Shown piece after piece: positions 36,300 to 45,912 of a stretch of 64,000 nucleotides of DNA (position 1 is the stretch's first letter; every line of letters starts with the position of its first letter). Source of the stretch: Holophagaceae bacterium. GTDB taxonomy: Bacteria; Acidobacteriota; Holophagae; Holophagales; Holophagaceae. Location of the stretch: positions 409,206-473,205 of the forward strand of contig JADKJH010000003.1 of assembly GCA_016722505.1 (NCBI GenBank), in the 5' to 3' direction. The translations under genes and the position numbers were made by a program. The notes below the pieces were generated by a model that worked only from the letters and a program-made list of their open reading frames with translations, was not told the DNA's origin and searched no databases.

Positions 36300-37840
36300 G
36301 CAGACTCCTCGGCATCGCCTTTCTGGCGCCGCTCGCCCTGGCTGGATTTGTGGGTTGCGCGAACCATGTGGCACCAACTCCCTTCCAACCCAAAACAGCT
36401 CTCGCGCCCTTGCCGGAACCCCCTGCGGCGCCACGGGAATTCCGCGCCGCGTGGGTCGCGACGGTCGCGAACATTGACTGGCCCAGCCATCCCGGGATGT
36501 CAGTGGAGGCCCAAAAAAAAGAAGCCCGGGACATCATCGCCCAGGCGCGTTCGCTCGGGCTCAACGCGCTCATCCTACAGGTCCGGCCAGCGGCAGACGC
36601 TATGTACCTATCGCAACTTGAACCCTGGTCCGAATACCTGACAGGTGCGCAGGGCACGGCTCCTGAACCCATTTATGACCCCCTCGCCTTCTGGATCGAG
36701 GAAACTCATCGCGCCAGCATCGAGTTGCATGCTTGGTTCAACCCGTACCGGGCGCGGCATGTTTCCGCGCGATCGCCCCTCGCTGCGAATCATGTGGGGA
36801 TCACGCGGCCAGACTTGGTGAGAACCTATGGCGATCAATTGTGGCTGGACCCCGGCGAACCTGATGCGGTAGAGCATGTGCTGGCCGTCATACGTGATGT
36901 GGTGCGCCGCTACGATGTGGATGGAATTCATATTGACGATTATTTCTATCCATATCCCATTGAGGATCCAACGGGCAAAACGATTGATTTCCCTGACGAA
37001 CACGCCTGGCAAGCCTTTTTGTCCGGTGGCGGCGCGCTCTCCCGCGCTGATTGGCGGCGACGCAATGTGGACGGGCTCGTCGCACGACTGTACCAGGAGG
37101 TCCACCAGGAGAAACCACTGGTGCGGGTGGGTGTGAGCCCCTTCGGGATCGGTCGGCCGGACCGGTGGCCGCCCGGAGTCACAGGATTCAGCCAATACGA
37201 CGAGATCTACGCCAATGTGGAGCTGTGGCTCGAACAGGGTTGGCTGGACTACCTGGCGCCCCAGCTTTACTGGCCCAGAATCACCCCAGGGCAACCCTTC
37301 GGCACGCTCCTGGATTACTGGCGGGCCCAGAACCCCAAAGGCAGGCATATATGGCCGGGGTTGTTCACGAGCCGCACTGGCTTGTCCGCCCCATGGCCTG
37401 TGGAAGAGATCACTGAACAGATCCAGCTCACGCGCACGTGCGGCGGCAGCACTGGCCACGCTCATTTCAGCATGGTCGCGTTGAAAAAGGACTACGGCGG
37501 CATCACCGGACCACTCGCCAACACTTATGGAGACCCTGCGCTGGTGCCCGCCACGGGATGGCTCGGGGGAACGCCGCCCCCGGCCCCCTCGGTGCGCTTG
37601 CTGCGATCACCAGCCAACTCCCCCACCATCCGGGTCGAGTTGACCACCGGGGAAGTGCCTTGGCTTCTGGCGGTCTGGGGCCGTTATGGCAGCACTTGGC
37701 GGTTTTTCACCCTACCTGGCGGAGCGGGTACGATCCCTGCCCAGTCCGGAGGAAACCCTCTTGGCCTCGCCTTCGTGTCGGCAGTTGGTCGCACGGGTCT
37801 TGAAAGCCCGCGCAGGGTCGCGAAGGAAGAGCGATACTGA
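36281..37840 (+). CDS. Glycosyl hydrolase-like 10 family lipoprotein (DigH/YddW-like)
   Basis: The GTG at 36281 follows GGAGG inside the end of the previous gene. A signal peptide with lipobox ends at LALAGFVGC. The GHL10 (DUF187) domain is clear: REFRAAWVATVANIDWPS, ALILQVRPAADAMY, LHAWFNPYRA, WLDPGEPDAVEHVLAVIRDV, YDVDGIHIDDYFYPY and LDYLAPQLYWPR. E. coli DigH cuts peptide-free glycan strands of peptidoglycan, which fits the amidase and sugar genes around it. The C-terminal ~90 residues form an extra beta domain. Confidence 0.87.
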   Translation: MVRQGLSRLLGIAFLAPLALAGFVGCANHVAPTPFQPKTALAPLPEPPAAPREFRAAWVATVANIDWPSHPGMSVEAQKKEARDIIAQARSLGLNALILQVRPAADAMYLSQLEPWSEYLTGAQGTAPEPIYDPLAFWIEETHRASIELHAWFNPYRARHVSARSPLAANHVGITRPDLVRTYGDQLWLDPGEPDAVEHVLAVIRDVVRRYDVDGIHIDDYFYPYPIEDPTGKTIDFPDEHAWQAFLSGGGALSRADWRRRNVDGLVARLYQEVHQEKPLVRVGVSPFGIGRPDRWPPGVTGFSQYDEIYANVELWLEQGWLDYLAPQLYWPRITPGQPFGTLLDYWRAQNPKGRHIWPGLFTSRTGLSAPWPVEEITEQIQLTRTCGGSTGHAHFSMVALKKDYGGITGPLANTYGDPALVPATGWLGGTPPPAPSVRLLRSPANSPTIRVELTTGEVPWLLAVWGRYGSTWRFFTLPGGAGTIPAQSGGNPLGLAFVSAVGRTGLESPRRVAKEERY

Positions 37841-37856
37841 AAAATGCGGAGTCTGA

Positions 37857-38832
37857 ATGCATCAGGAGTTCCCAGAGCAGGCTGCCCTCCTCGCCCTCGG
37901 CATTGACGCTGGAGGCACTGAAACCCGCTGGGCGTTGGCAGGGGCCTCAGGAGAGATCGTGGAGGAAGGCCATGTGGAAGGGTTCAGCGCCCTTGAACTT
38001 CAGGGACCGGGCCGAGCCCATGTCGCCGCTGTCCTGGAGGAATTGGTCCGCGCTGTCCAGGCTGCAGGGCGTCCAGCACGGGTGCATGCCGGTCTGACGG
38101 GCTTCGGGGACGGGAGCCAAGATCTCATCCAACTCATCGCCGCGCCTCTGGGACTGCCTGTTCATGCCATCACATTAAGCAGCGACATCGAGACGGCGTA
38201 TCTGGATCTCTTCGCTCCGGGCCAAGGCTACGTGGTCTACGCAGGCACCGGATCGGTCGCCGCCTTCATCGCCGAGGACGGAGCGCTGTACCGCGCAGGC
38301 GGCCGCGGTGGCCTCATTGACGATGGCGGAGGCGGCTACTGGATCGCGCGCGAAGCATTGCGCCATATCTGGCGCGCCGAGGACGAGCAGCCAGGAGTCT
38401 GGCGGGATTCGCCCATGGCCCAGGGAACTATTCACCCTTGTCGGCGGTTCGGACTGGGCGCATACACGGCAGTACGTGTACGGCGGCAGCCGTGGCGATA
38501 TCGGACGCCTCGCTCTCGGGGTGGCGCGTGCCGCAGAGATAGATCCAGCGGCGTTGCACATCCTGCGGGCAGCCGGTGACGAGCTGGCGCGGCTCGCCAG
38601 GGCGATGATCGTCCGCTACGGGCCGCGTCCCGTGGCCCTCAGTGGCCGTGCCGCCATGTTGCATCCGGTCATTTCCGAATCCATGCGCGAAGCGCTGCCC
38701 ACCAGCACGTCCTTCGCCTTGCGTCCCTGCCGTGGCCACCACGCAGCCGCACGACTAGCGCTGAGTGCGCTGAGTGCCCAAGACACCACGGTTGGCGCTC
38801 CTCAACCTCCTGTCCAGGAAATCGAACCATGA
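37857..38832 (+). pseudogene. BadF/BadG-type N-acetyl amino-sugar kinase (NagK/MurK-like), frameshifted
   Basis: The first part has the actin-fold phosphate loop ALGIDAGGTETRWALA, VHAGLTGFGDG and the second loop YVVYAGTGSVAAFIAEDG. At 38423-38425 an extra G shifts the frame; skipping it joins SPMAQ to ELFTLVGGSDWAHTRQYVYG and on to PVALSGRAAMLHPVI, giving ~324 aa. This family phosphorylates GlcNAc or MurNAc (MurK). Here it would make GlcNAc-6-P or MurNAc-6-P for nagA and murQ. It lies 16 bases after the DigH-like gene and overlaps the amidase by ATGA. Confidence 0.82.
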
Positions 38833-39617
38833 AACAAACCCTAACCTGCATCGTTCTGGTCCTCTCCGCCATCGGTTGTTCCCGCCCTCACATTGACCAT
38901 TCCTACCGGGCCAAGAGCCAGGACAGCCGCGCGCAATTCCTCATCCTGCATTTCACCGGGGGCACCTGGGAGGCATCGCTCAAGACCCTCACTCAGGACA
39001 ATGTGAGCAGCCATTATCTCGTGCGCGATAATCCGGTGAGGATCTACCAGCTAGTCAGCGAAGACCGGCGCGCCTACCAGGCGGGCGACAGTTCCTGGAA
39101 GGGGCAGACCCAGCTCAACGCGGCCTCCATTGGCATCGAGATCCAGAACCTGGGCGACACCAAGGGCCCAGACGGAATCGTCTACCACGATTATCCGAAG
39201 GCGCAGATCGACGCGGTCATCGAGCTCGTTAAAGGGATCGTCGCGCGCCATGAAATCCGCGCCGACCGCATCCTTGGCCACAGCGACATCGCACCGCAAC
39301 GCAAGGTGGATCCAGGCCCGACCTTCCCCTGGAAGCGCTTGGCGGATGAAGGGATCATCCCCTGGCCCGACGCGTCGGCTGTGGCTGCGAAGCGCGAGGC
39401 CTACGAGGCAGCCCTGCCCAACATCGCCTGGTTCCAGGCGAAACTCGCCGAGCACGGCTTTGCCGCGCCGCAGACTGGCCAACTAGATACCGCCACGAAG
39501 AACATCCTGTCTGTTTTCCAAATGAAGTATCGCCCATCTCGCTACGACGGTCTTCCCGATGCTGAAACCGCTGCGATTCTGGATGTCTTGACCACGCCGA
39601 AACGCAAAGGGCCATGA
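38829..39617 (+). CDS. N-acetylmuramoyl-L-alanine amidase lipoprotein (AmiD/AmpD type)
   Basis: A lipoprotein signal (LTCIVLVLSAIGC) precedes an Amidase_2 domain: FLILHFTGGTWEASLKTL (zinc His), SSHYLVRDNPVRIYQLV, NAASIGIEIQN, and ILGHSDIAPQRKVDPGPTFP (zinc His and Asp). A C-terminal peptidoglycan-binding-like helix bundle follows (~residues 190-255). The layout matches E. coli AmiD, an outer-membrane lipoprotein that removes stem peptides from MurNAc or anhydroMurNAc. 262 aa. It overlaps the kinase gene by 4 bases. A second similar amidase lies at 47.5 kb. Confidence 0.92.
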   Translation: MKQTLTCIVLVLSAIGCSRPHIDHSYRAKSQDSRAQFLILHFTGGTWEASLKTLTQDNVSSHYLVRDNPVRIYQLVSEDRRAYQAGDSSWKGQTQLNAASIGIEIQNLGDTKGPDGIVYHDYPKAQIDAVIELVKGIVARHEIRADRILGHSDIAPQRKVDPGPTFPWKRLADEGIIPWPDASAVAAKREAYEAALPNIAWFQAKLAEHGFAAPQTGQLDTATKNILSVFQMKYRPSRYDGLPDAETAAILDVLTTPKRKGP

Positions 39618-39668
39618 CCTTGATGCTGCCCCGTAGAAGCAGCCACGAAGCCACACGAAGTGACACGA

Positions 39669-42524
39669 ATGAATGACTTCCTGCCCGTTTCGCTGAGGGA
39701 CGCCCTTGCGGCCATAGTCGGATCGGGGCGCGTGCTCGACCGGCCCGTGGACGTGATCGCCTTCGCTTCGGATGCCAGCTTCTATCGGCTCATCCCAAAG
39801 GCCGTGGTGTTTCCCAGCAGCATGGATGAGGTGCGTTCGCTCTTCCGGTTGAGCCGTGAGCGAAGGATCCCCATGACGTTCCGGGCCGCGGGCACCAGTC
39901 TTTCAGGGCAAGCGGTGTCGGACGGCATCCTGGTGGAGGTCGCCCGGCATTGGCGCGGCATCCAGGTGTTGGAAGGTGGCGCGAAGGTAAAGGTTCAGCC
40001 AGGCGTCATCGGCGCCCATGTGAACCATGCGCTGAAACCCTTCCGCGCCAAGATGGGGCCGGATCCCGCATCCATTGCCACTTGCACCGTGGGCGGCATC
40101 CTCTCCAACAACTCCAGCGGCATGTGCTGCGGCGTGTCCCAGAACGCCTACCACACGCTGGAATCCCTCACCTTCGTGCTGCCTTCGGGCACCGTGATCG
40201 ACACAGCCGTGCCGGACGCAGACGATCATTTCCGCGAGGCCGAACCGGCCTTGGCAGTCGGCCTGCTGAGGCTGAAGGCGGACCTTCTGGCGAATCCAGC
40301 GCTGGCGGAACGCATCCGCGCCAAGTACCGCATGAAGAATACCTGCGGGTATTCCCTCAACGCTTTTCTTGATTTCGACCGGCCCGTGGACATCTTCCGC
40401 CATCTGCTGGTGGGCTCCGAAGGCACATTGGCTTTCATCGCGGAAGCGGTGTTGAAGGCTGTGCCGGATCTGCCCGTGAAAGTGACAGGCTTCCTCATCT
40501 TCCCGGATCTGCACGCCGCTTGCGCCGCCATCGTGCCCTTGCGGGAAGCCGGAGCCGCGGCTCTGGAACTGCTGGACCGCGCTTCCCTGAAATCGGTCGA
40601 AGACCAGCCAGGCGCACCCGCCAACATCAAGGCGCTGCCGGATGGGGCCGCGGCGATGCTGGTGGAATTCCAGGGCCGGGATGAATCCGGCCGTGAAGAT
40701 CTCGAACGACGCGGGCTTGCCACGGCAGCGGGGCTCAATTTGTTGGAGCCCGCGCGGTTCACCCACGACCCGCGTGAGCAGGCTTTGATCTGGAAGCTCC
40801 GCTCAGGCACCTTTCCTTCGGTGGGCGCCGTCCGCAAGCGGGGCACGACGGTGATCATCGAGGACGTGGCCTTTCCCATCAATCGCCTGGCCGATGCCGC
40901 CGTGGATCTCACCAGGCTCTTCGCCCAACACAGCTATGACGAGGCCATCATTTTCGGCCACGCCAAGGATGGCAACCTGCACTTCGTCATCACCCAGTCC
41001 TTCAACGATCAGGCTGCCATTGACCGCTACGCGCGCTTCATGGACGACGTGGTCGAGCTGGTGGTGAAGAAATACGACGGCGCCCTGAAGGCCGAGCATG
41101 GCACGGGCCGCAACATGGCGCCCTTCGTGGAAGCGGAATGGGGGCCTGAAGCCAAGGCAGTAATGGAGCAACTGAAAAATCTCGTGGACCCTGCGCGCCT
41201 GCTGAATCCCGGCGTCATCCTCAACGACGACCCCAGGTGCCATCTCGCCAACTTGAAGCCTCTGCCCGGCGTGGAAGAGGAAGTCGACAAGTGCATCGAG
41301 TGCGGCTACTGCGAGCCCAGATGCCCCAGCCGCGAGCTCACGCTGACGCCTCGCCAGCGCATCGTCGTGCGTCGCGAGATGGCGCGTCTTGAAGCCAGCA
41401 GGGAGGCCCCTGCCCTGCTTTCTTCGTTGCTGGCAGCCTTCCCCTACATGGCTCTGGACACCTGCGCAGTGGATGGCCTTTGCGCCACGGCCTGCCCCGT
41501 TGGCATCGACACCGGCCAGCTCACCAAGCGGTTCCGCCAGGCCAGCCACAGCAGACTGGCGAAGTACATCGCCCTCCGCTTAGCTCGAAACTTCGCCACC
41601 CTGGAGCCCACCGTTCGTCTCGCCCTGCGCACTGGCCACTTCATCCAACGAAACTTTGGCCCCAAAGCCATGCCCTTCATCACACGCGCCATGAAGGTAT
41701 TCGGAGCCTCCCCTCAATGGAGCCCCGAAATGCCCAAAGCCGCCAAGGCGCCACTTCCTCTGACGTTATTGGAAGGTGCCCAAGCCATCTACTTTCCGGC
41801 TTGCATCTCGCGAGTGATGGGCCACCTACCCGGCGAATCCGAGGAGCTGAGTCTAGCGGAAGCGCTGATGAGGGTATCCGAGCGGGCCGGATTACCGGTT
41901 CACATACCACATGGTGTGGAAGGCACCTGCTGCGGTGTCCCCTTCAGCTCCAAGGGCTACGACGATGCGCACCGGTTCAGTGTGAACCGCGCCATCGAAA
42001 AGTTCTGGGAGTGGAGCCAGGAGGGCCGTCTACCGGTTGTGGTGGACACGAGCCCATGCACTTACGGCATGACCAGCAGCCGCGTCTATCTGAGCCCAGA
42101 GAATCAAATAAAGTTCGACACATTAAAGATCATGGACAGCACAGCCTTCGCCCATGATGTGCTGTTGCCCCGGCTTCAGGTACTCCGCAAGGTGAATTCC
42201 GTCGCGCTCCATCCTGTCTGCTCTGTCACGAAAATGAATCTGCTGCCTAAGCTCGAAGGCATCGCCAAAGCGTGCGCAGAGCATGTGGTGATGCCCAGGG
42301 ATGCCAGCTGCTGCGGCTTCGCGGGCGACCGCGGCTTCACCCATCCCGAACTGACGGCCTCGGCCACCACCCATGATGCCCGCGAGGTAAAAGGCCAGGC
42401 CTTTGATGGCCGTTACTCCAGCAGCCGCACCTGCGAAGTAGGCATGACCCGCGCCACGGGTGAGGTGTACCGGAGCTTCCTGTACTTGCTTGAAGCAGCA
42501 ACTCGACCGCAAGACAACCTTTGA
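39669..42524 (+). CDS. FAD- and Fe-S-containing D-lactate dehydrogenase-like oxidoreductase
   Basis: 951 aa, a fusion. Residues ~20-230 are an FAD-binding PCMH domain (FRAAGTSLSGQAVSDGILVE, MGPDPASIATCTVGGILSNN). The FAD-oxidase C domain ends at EHGTGRNMAPFVE. Two ferredoxin motifs follow (CIECGYCEPRCPSRELTLTP, CAVDGLCATACPVGIDTGQL), then cysteine-rich CCG repeats (GTCCGVPFSSKG, CSVTKMNLLPKLEG, ASCCGFAGDRG). Such proteins oxidise D-lactate or other D-2-hydroxy acids and pass electrons to the quinone pool. D-lactate is the by-product of MurQ, so the gene likely completes the pathway. Start is ATG 39669 (a GTG 9 bases upstream is possible). A short period-7 repeat lies just before it. Confidence 0.88.
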   Translation: MNDFLPVSLRDALAAIVGSGRVLDRPVDVIAFASDASFYRLIPKAVVFPSSMDEVRSLFRLSRERRIPMTFRAAGTSLSGQAVSDGILVEVARHWRGIQVLEGGAKVKVQPGVIGAHVNHALKPFRAKMGPDPASIATCTVGGILSNNSSGMCCGVSQNAYHTLESLTFVLPSGTVIDTAVPDADDHFREAEPALAVGLLRLKADLLANPALAERIRAKYRMKNTCGYSLNAFLDFDRPVDIFRHLLVGSEGTLAFIAEAVLKAVPDLPVKVTGFLIFPDLHAACAAIVPLREAGAAALELLDRASLKSVEDQPGAPANIKALPDGAAAMLVEFQGRDESGREDLERRGLATAAGLNLLEPARFTHDPREQALIWKLRSGTFPSVGAVRKRGTTVIIEDVAFPINRLADAAVDLTRLFAQHSYDEAIIFGHAKDGNLHFVITQSFNDQAAIDRYARFMDDVVELVVKKYDGALKAEHGTGRNMAPFVEAEWGPEAKAVMEQLKNLVDPARLLNPGVILNDDPRCHLANLKPLPGVEEEVDKCIECGYCEPRCPSRELTLTPRQRIVVRREMARLEASREAPALLSSLLAAFPYMALDTCAVDGLCATACPVGIDTGQLTKRFRQASHSRLAKYIALRLARNFATLEPTVRLALRTGHFIQRNFGPKAMPFITRAMKVFGASPQWSPEMPKAAKAPLPLTLLEGAQAIYFPACISRVMGHLPGESEELSLAEALMRVSERAGLPVHIPHGVEGTCCGVPFSSKGYDDAHRFSVNRAIEKFWEWSQEGRLPVVVDTSPCTYGMTSSRVYLSPENQIKFDTLKIMDSTAFAHDVLLPRLQVLRKVNSVALHPVCSVTKMNLLPKLEGIAKACAEHVVMPRDASCCGFAGDRGFTHPELTASATTHDAREVKGQAFDGRYSSSRTCEVGMTRATGEVYRSFLYLLEAATRPQDNL

Positions 42525-42551
42525 TCCGAGGGGGTCATTACTTCTTGCAAA

Positions 42552-42578
42552 AAAGGGAGCGGCTAAGCCGCTCCCTTT
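42552..42578. terminator. Bidirectional terminator between convergent genes
   Basis: AAAGGGAGCGGC pairs perfectly with GCCGCTCCCTTT around a 3-base loop, with A and T tracts on the two sides. It can end both the dehydrogenase and the TonB-receptor transcripts. Confidence 0.88.
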
Positions 42579-42601
42579 GCGTAATACCTGAAGGCTGTTC
42601 G

Positions 42602-45600
42602 TCAGAATGTGAACCGTACGCCCAGCTGTGAACGCCGCGGAGCATAGTAGGACATCGGCAACCCAACAAGGGTGGAATGCACGCTGGGCTGATAGTTGTA
42701 CCCGGTTTGCTTATTGAACAGGTTGTAGATGTCGAACATGCCCTCTAACCGATACCTCTTGGTCCGCCAGAAGATCTGGGTGTAGTTCACGTCGAACTGG
42801 TTATGGGAGGGGGTGGTGCGCGAGCCAGCGGGCTCCGAGTAGCGGTTGGTGTCGCTGGTGCTGTTGGCAGCAGAACCAGGTGCCTGGACCGTCCGATCGT
42901 AGATGGAGTAGTCCGAGTACTGCCAAGGCTGGCCCGACTGGTAGATGAAGTAGGCGCCCACCGTGGCCTGCCAGGGCAGCCTGTAGGTTCCGAAAACCTT
43001 CAGCTTATGCCGACGGTCGCCCGACAGGTTGTCGTACTTGTTATTCCAAAGCTGTCGGCCAAAGTCGTCGCCGATGTTGGAGGATCCCACAAAGACGTTG
43101 GCGTCATTCGCCGAGCTGCTGGTGGAGTTGTCCTGGTCAAAATTGCCGTAGTAGTGGCTCCATGAGTAGGACATGTTCAGGTAGGCGTTGGTGCCCTTCC
43201 ATTCGGTTTCCGCGGACACTTCATAGTATTTGGTGAAGCTATTGTCCAGCTGGGCCACGACAAAGACATTCTTGGCCGCCAGGTCGTTGGCGTAGGTGGT
43301 TCCCGTCAGCTGGTTCATCATCTGGTAAAGGTTGGGGATGTAGTAGGTCTGGGGCCCGTAGGGGTTGTTGAACATGACGCGAGCACCGTTATTGGTGTCC
43401 TCCCAAAAGTTGACACTGTGCCGGTAGCGGCCGTAGAGCCGACCGCTCCACCCGTTGCCCAGGTCGCGGGTGGTGCCGAGCAGGAACTCGTCCGTGTGGC
43501 GGGGCTTCATGCCGGGGGCGTAGAGCTTGCCTGTGGAGGAGGCGTCCGTCGCATGGTCCACCTGCTGGCCGGTGTTGTCGAAGTAGACGTTGATGGTAGC
43601 GACCAAGTTGCGGTCCCAGGAGGAGGCACGGGGCAGAGAGGAAACGGAAGGGACAAAGCGCGCGTAGTTGGCGTAGATGGTGTCTTCCTTCTGGTAGTTC
43701 CAGGTAATGCCCAAGCGGGGCTGGAGGGTGTCCGAGATCTTGATTTCCTTCTCCAGGTACCTGTTGCCGCGGGCCTGTACATAGCCGGAGGCGGTGCTGG
43801 AATCCTCACGAAGGCCAGAGCCATAGAGCTTGTCGTTGCTGAAGATCATACCTACGTTGAAGGTGAAGTTCTGCCACTTGATCCTATCGTTGACCTCGTA
43901 GTTGAGCGCGACATACTCCGAGTGGATGGGGGGCACTCTCGAGATGGCCTGCTGGTTGACGGCCGCCACAAAACTGTAGGGAAGATGCGCATTCGGTGAG
44001 AGTGGAGGATAGACGGAGCCAGAGGGCGCAGCGAGGGAGATAATGCCCCACCCGTTGGACATCCGGTACAAATCTTCCATCTCCTTGAACCACTGGACGC
44101 CTGCATGGAAGGTGTGGGTGACCGCGTTGCCCCATACGGCGTCATAGGCCAGCTCGTAGTTCCGGCGGAAGAAGTTCTGGTTGTTGATGGAGTTATAGCC
44201 ACCCACGGTAATACTGCCACCCGTCGCGCCAGTGGGGATCGCCGGTGTAACCGTACTTTGTGATGAAGGGTTGAGCGAAGGTGTTGTAGGCGATCTCAGC
44301 GGCCGTCAGCACTGTGTGCTGCTGGGTAACGACGAAAAACGTTGGCACTGAAAACTGCCCCTGGGTGTCAAAGGCGTTCACGTCGATGCTGCCGCCGAAG
44401 GAAGGCACAGCGGAGGAGAGGTAGTCAGGATGGTCGATGCTCTTGATGGTGAAGTTGGTAGTCTTGAAGTTGATAAAGCTGTTGGGGGTCACATTCCAAG
44501 TGGCCTCCAGGGTGCTGATCTTCATCTTGGTCACCGCGCCCACGCCCACGGTGGGAGCCGTGGTCGGGCCGTAGCCACCATGTTCAGAGGTGTCGTCCGA
44601 GTCGCGGTAGCTCCCATGGATGAGGAGATTCTGAGTGGGGGCGTAGGTCAGCTTGCCGAAGTACTCGGTGCGGGTTGCGGAGTAGTTGGGGAGGGCCCCG
44701 ATTTTGTTGGAACTGTTCTTCTGGCTAACGGTGGGCCGGTAAAGCGAGCCGAAGAAGAAGAGCTTGTCCTGCAGAATCGGTCCGCCGATATTGAAGACCG
44801 CGTAGGTCTTCTCCTGCTCGTAAAATACGTTGGTTTGCCCACGGCGCTTGGCCACCATGTTATCCGGCAGGATCTGGAAGGAGAGTTCTCCTGTGTAAAC
44901 GTTGGTGCCTGACTTGCTGACGGAGTTGATGGTATAGCCCGCGGAGCGGTTGAAGCCCGTGGCATCCGCACCACCTTTGCTGATGGTGATCTGGTCAATG
45001 TCGTGGCCCGAGGGTGCGGCGGGCAGGGTTCCGTACATCGGTAGATTGACATTCACGCCATCGAACTGGTGAACATTGTCCTGGCCGCTGCCGCCGGCGC
45101 TGGGACCGCGTGTGGTGTCCTGGGAGTACATGACGCCCGGGATGAGCTTGGTCATATCGCGGTAGTCCTGGCCCACCGGGAGGGCATTGAACACTTCGGA
45201 ACTGAAGGAGGACTTGAGTTCGGCCGACGTTGCATCCACGAGGGCACCCGCAGCCACCACCTCTATCTGGGCTCCTGCAATGGCTGCGTCGGCCATGATC
45301 ACATTGACAGTGCTGGTCTGCCCGAGAACCACCGCGACCGAGCGCTTCTGGGAGGTCTTGTTCGGGTGGGTATAGGTCAGCACATATTCACCGGGGGGCA
45401 GAAAGGGCAGCCGGTATTCGCCGGTCTCGCTCGTCAGCACCCGCTTGGGTTGGGGCAGCACGTTCGCGGTGACATCAATGCGGACGCCAGCGATTCCTTT
45501 GCCGTCCTTCGCGTTCACCTTGCCAGCAAGGGTGCCGGTCTGCTGCTGAGCTACCGCCGGAAGGGCGACAAGCACCAACGCCAAAGTGCTCCAGTACCTT

Positions 45601-45608
45601 TTGTGCAT
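42602..45608 (-). pseudogene. TonB-dependent outer-membrane receptor (Oar-like, carboxypeptidase-regulatory N-domain), frameshifted
   Basis: GGAGAG precedes the ATG at 45608. After a signal peptide (LALVLVALPAVAQQ), a CarboxypepD_reg domain (GTLAGKVNAKDGKGIAGVRI) and a plug (FNALPVGQDYRDMTKLIPGV, FDGVNVNLPMYGTLP) lead into a beta-barrel ending in YAPRRSQLGVRFTF, a proper outer-membrane C-terminus. The frame breaks at the run at 44234-44237. Dropping one base joins KYGYTGDP to TGATGGSITVGGYNS, about 1,000 aa in all. Its place suggests uptake of cell-wall fragments, but the ligand is inferred only from context. Confidence 0.85.
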
Positions 45609-45912
45609 ATGTCTCTCCTACAAATTGGGTTGCCAAAAGCTCTCGCGAATTGAAGAGTTGGAATGGTGATCTCTTGTATACAGCAAACAGAAGCCAATTG
45701 AATAGACCAAGTACATGAAATTCCAAACGCTAGCGCCCAGCCGCTTTGTTTTTCGGGAAAAGTTATCGAAAAATATGCATAAACATATGAAATAATAGTG
45801 CTTAATGGAATAATTTCAGTGATACGAAGTCTCTGTTTGGAAATTCCCAGCCCCTACTACATCGCATCCTTGTCCTTGTCGTCTGCATCAGAATTCATGG
45901 CGACTGGTGCGA
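45609..45912. promoter_or_regulatory. AT-rich upstream region of the TonB receptor, with a TGTATACA palindrome
   Basis: About 300 bases, much richer in A+T than the flanking genes, separate the receptor from the symporter that precedes it. The receptor may therefore have its own promoter. An 8-bp palindrome TGTATACA lies at about 45675-45682, some 70 bases before the start; GntR-family operators often look like this. A second AT-rich cluster (ATGCATAAACATATG) is near 45775-45790. No gene is seen. Confidence 0.4.

Noticed and set aside
42803..43999. Plus-strand Gly/Val-rich open frames opposite the TonB receptor
   Set aside because: Complement of the repetitive Tyr/Asn/Thr codons of the barrel; no start context, no domain.
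33424..44237. Phase variation as the explanation for homopolymer frameshifts
   Set aside because: The runs are 3-6 bases, below the length where slippage switching is common, and the affected genes are unrelated in function; sequencing error is simpler.
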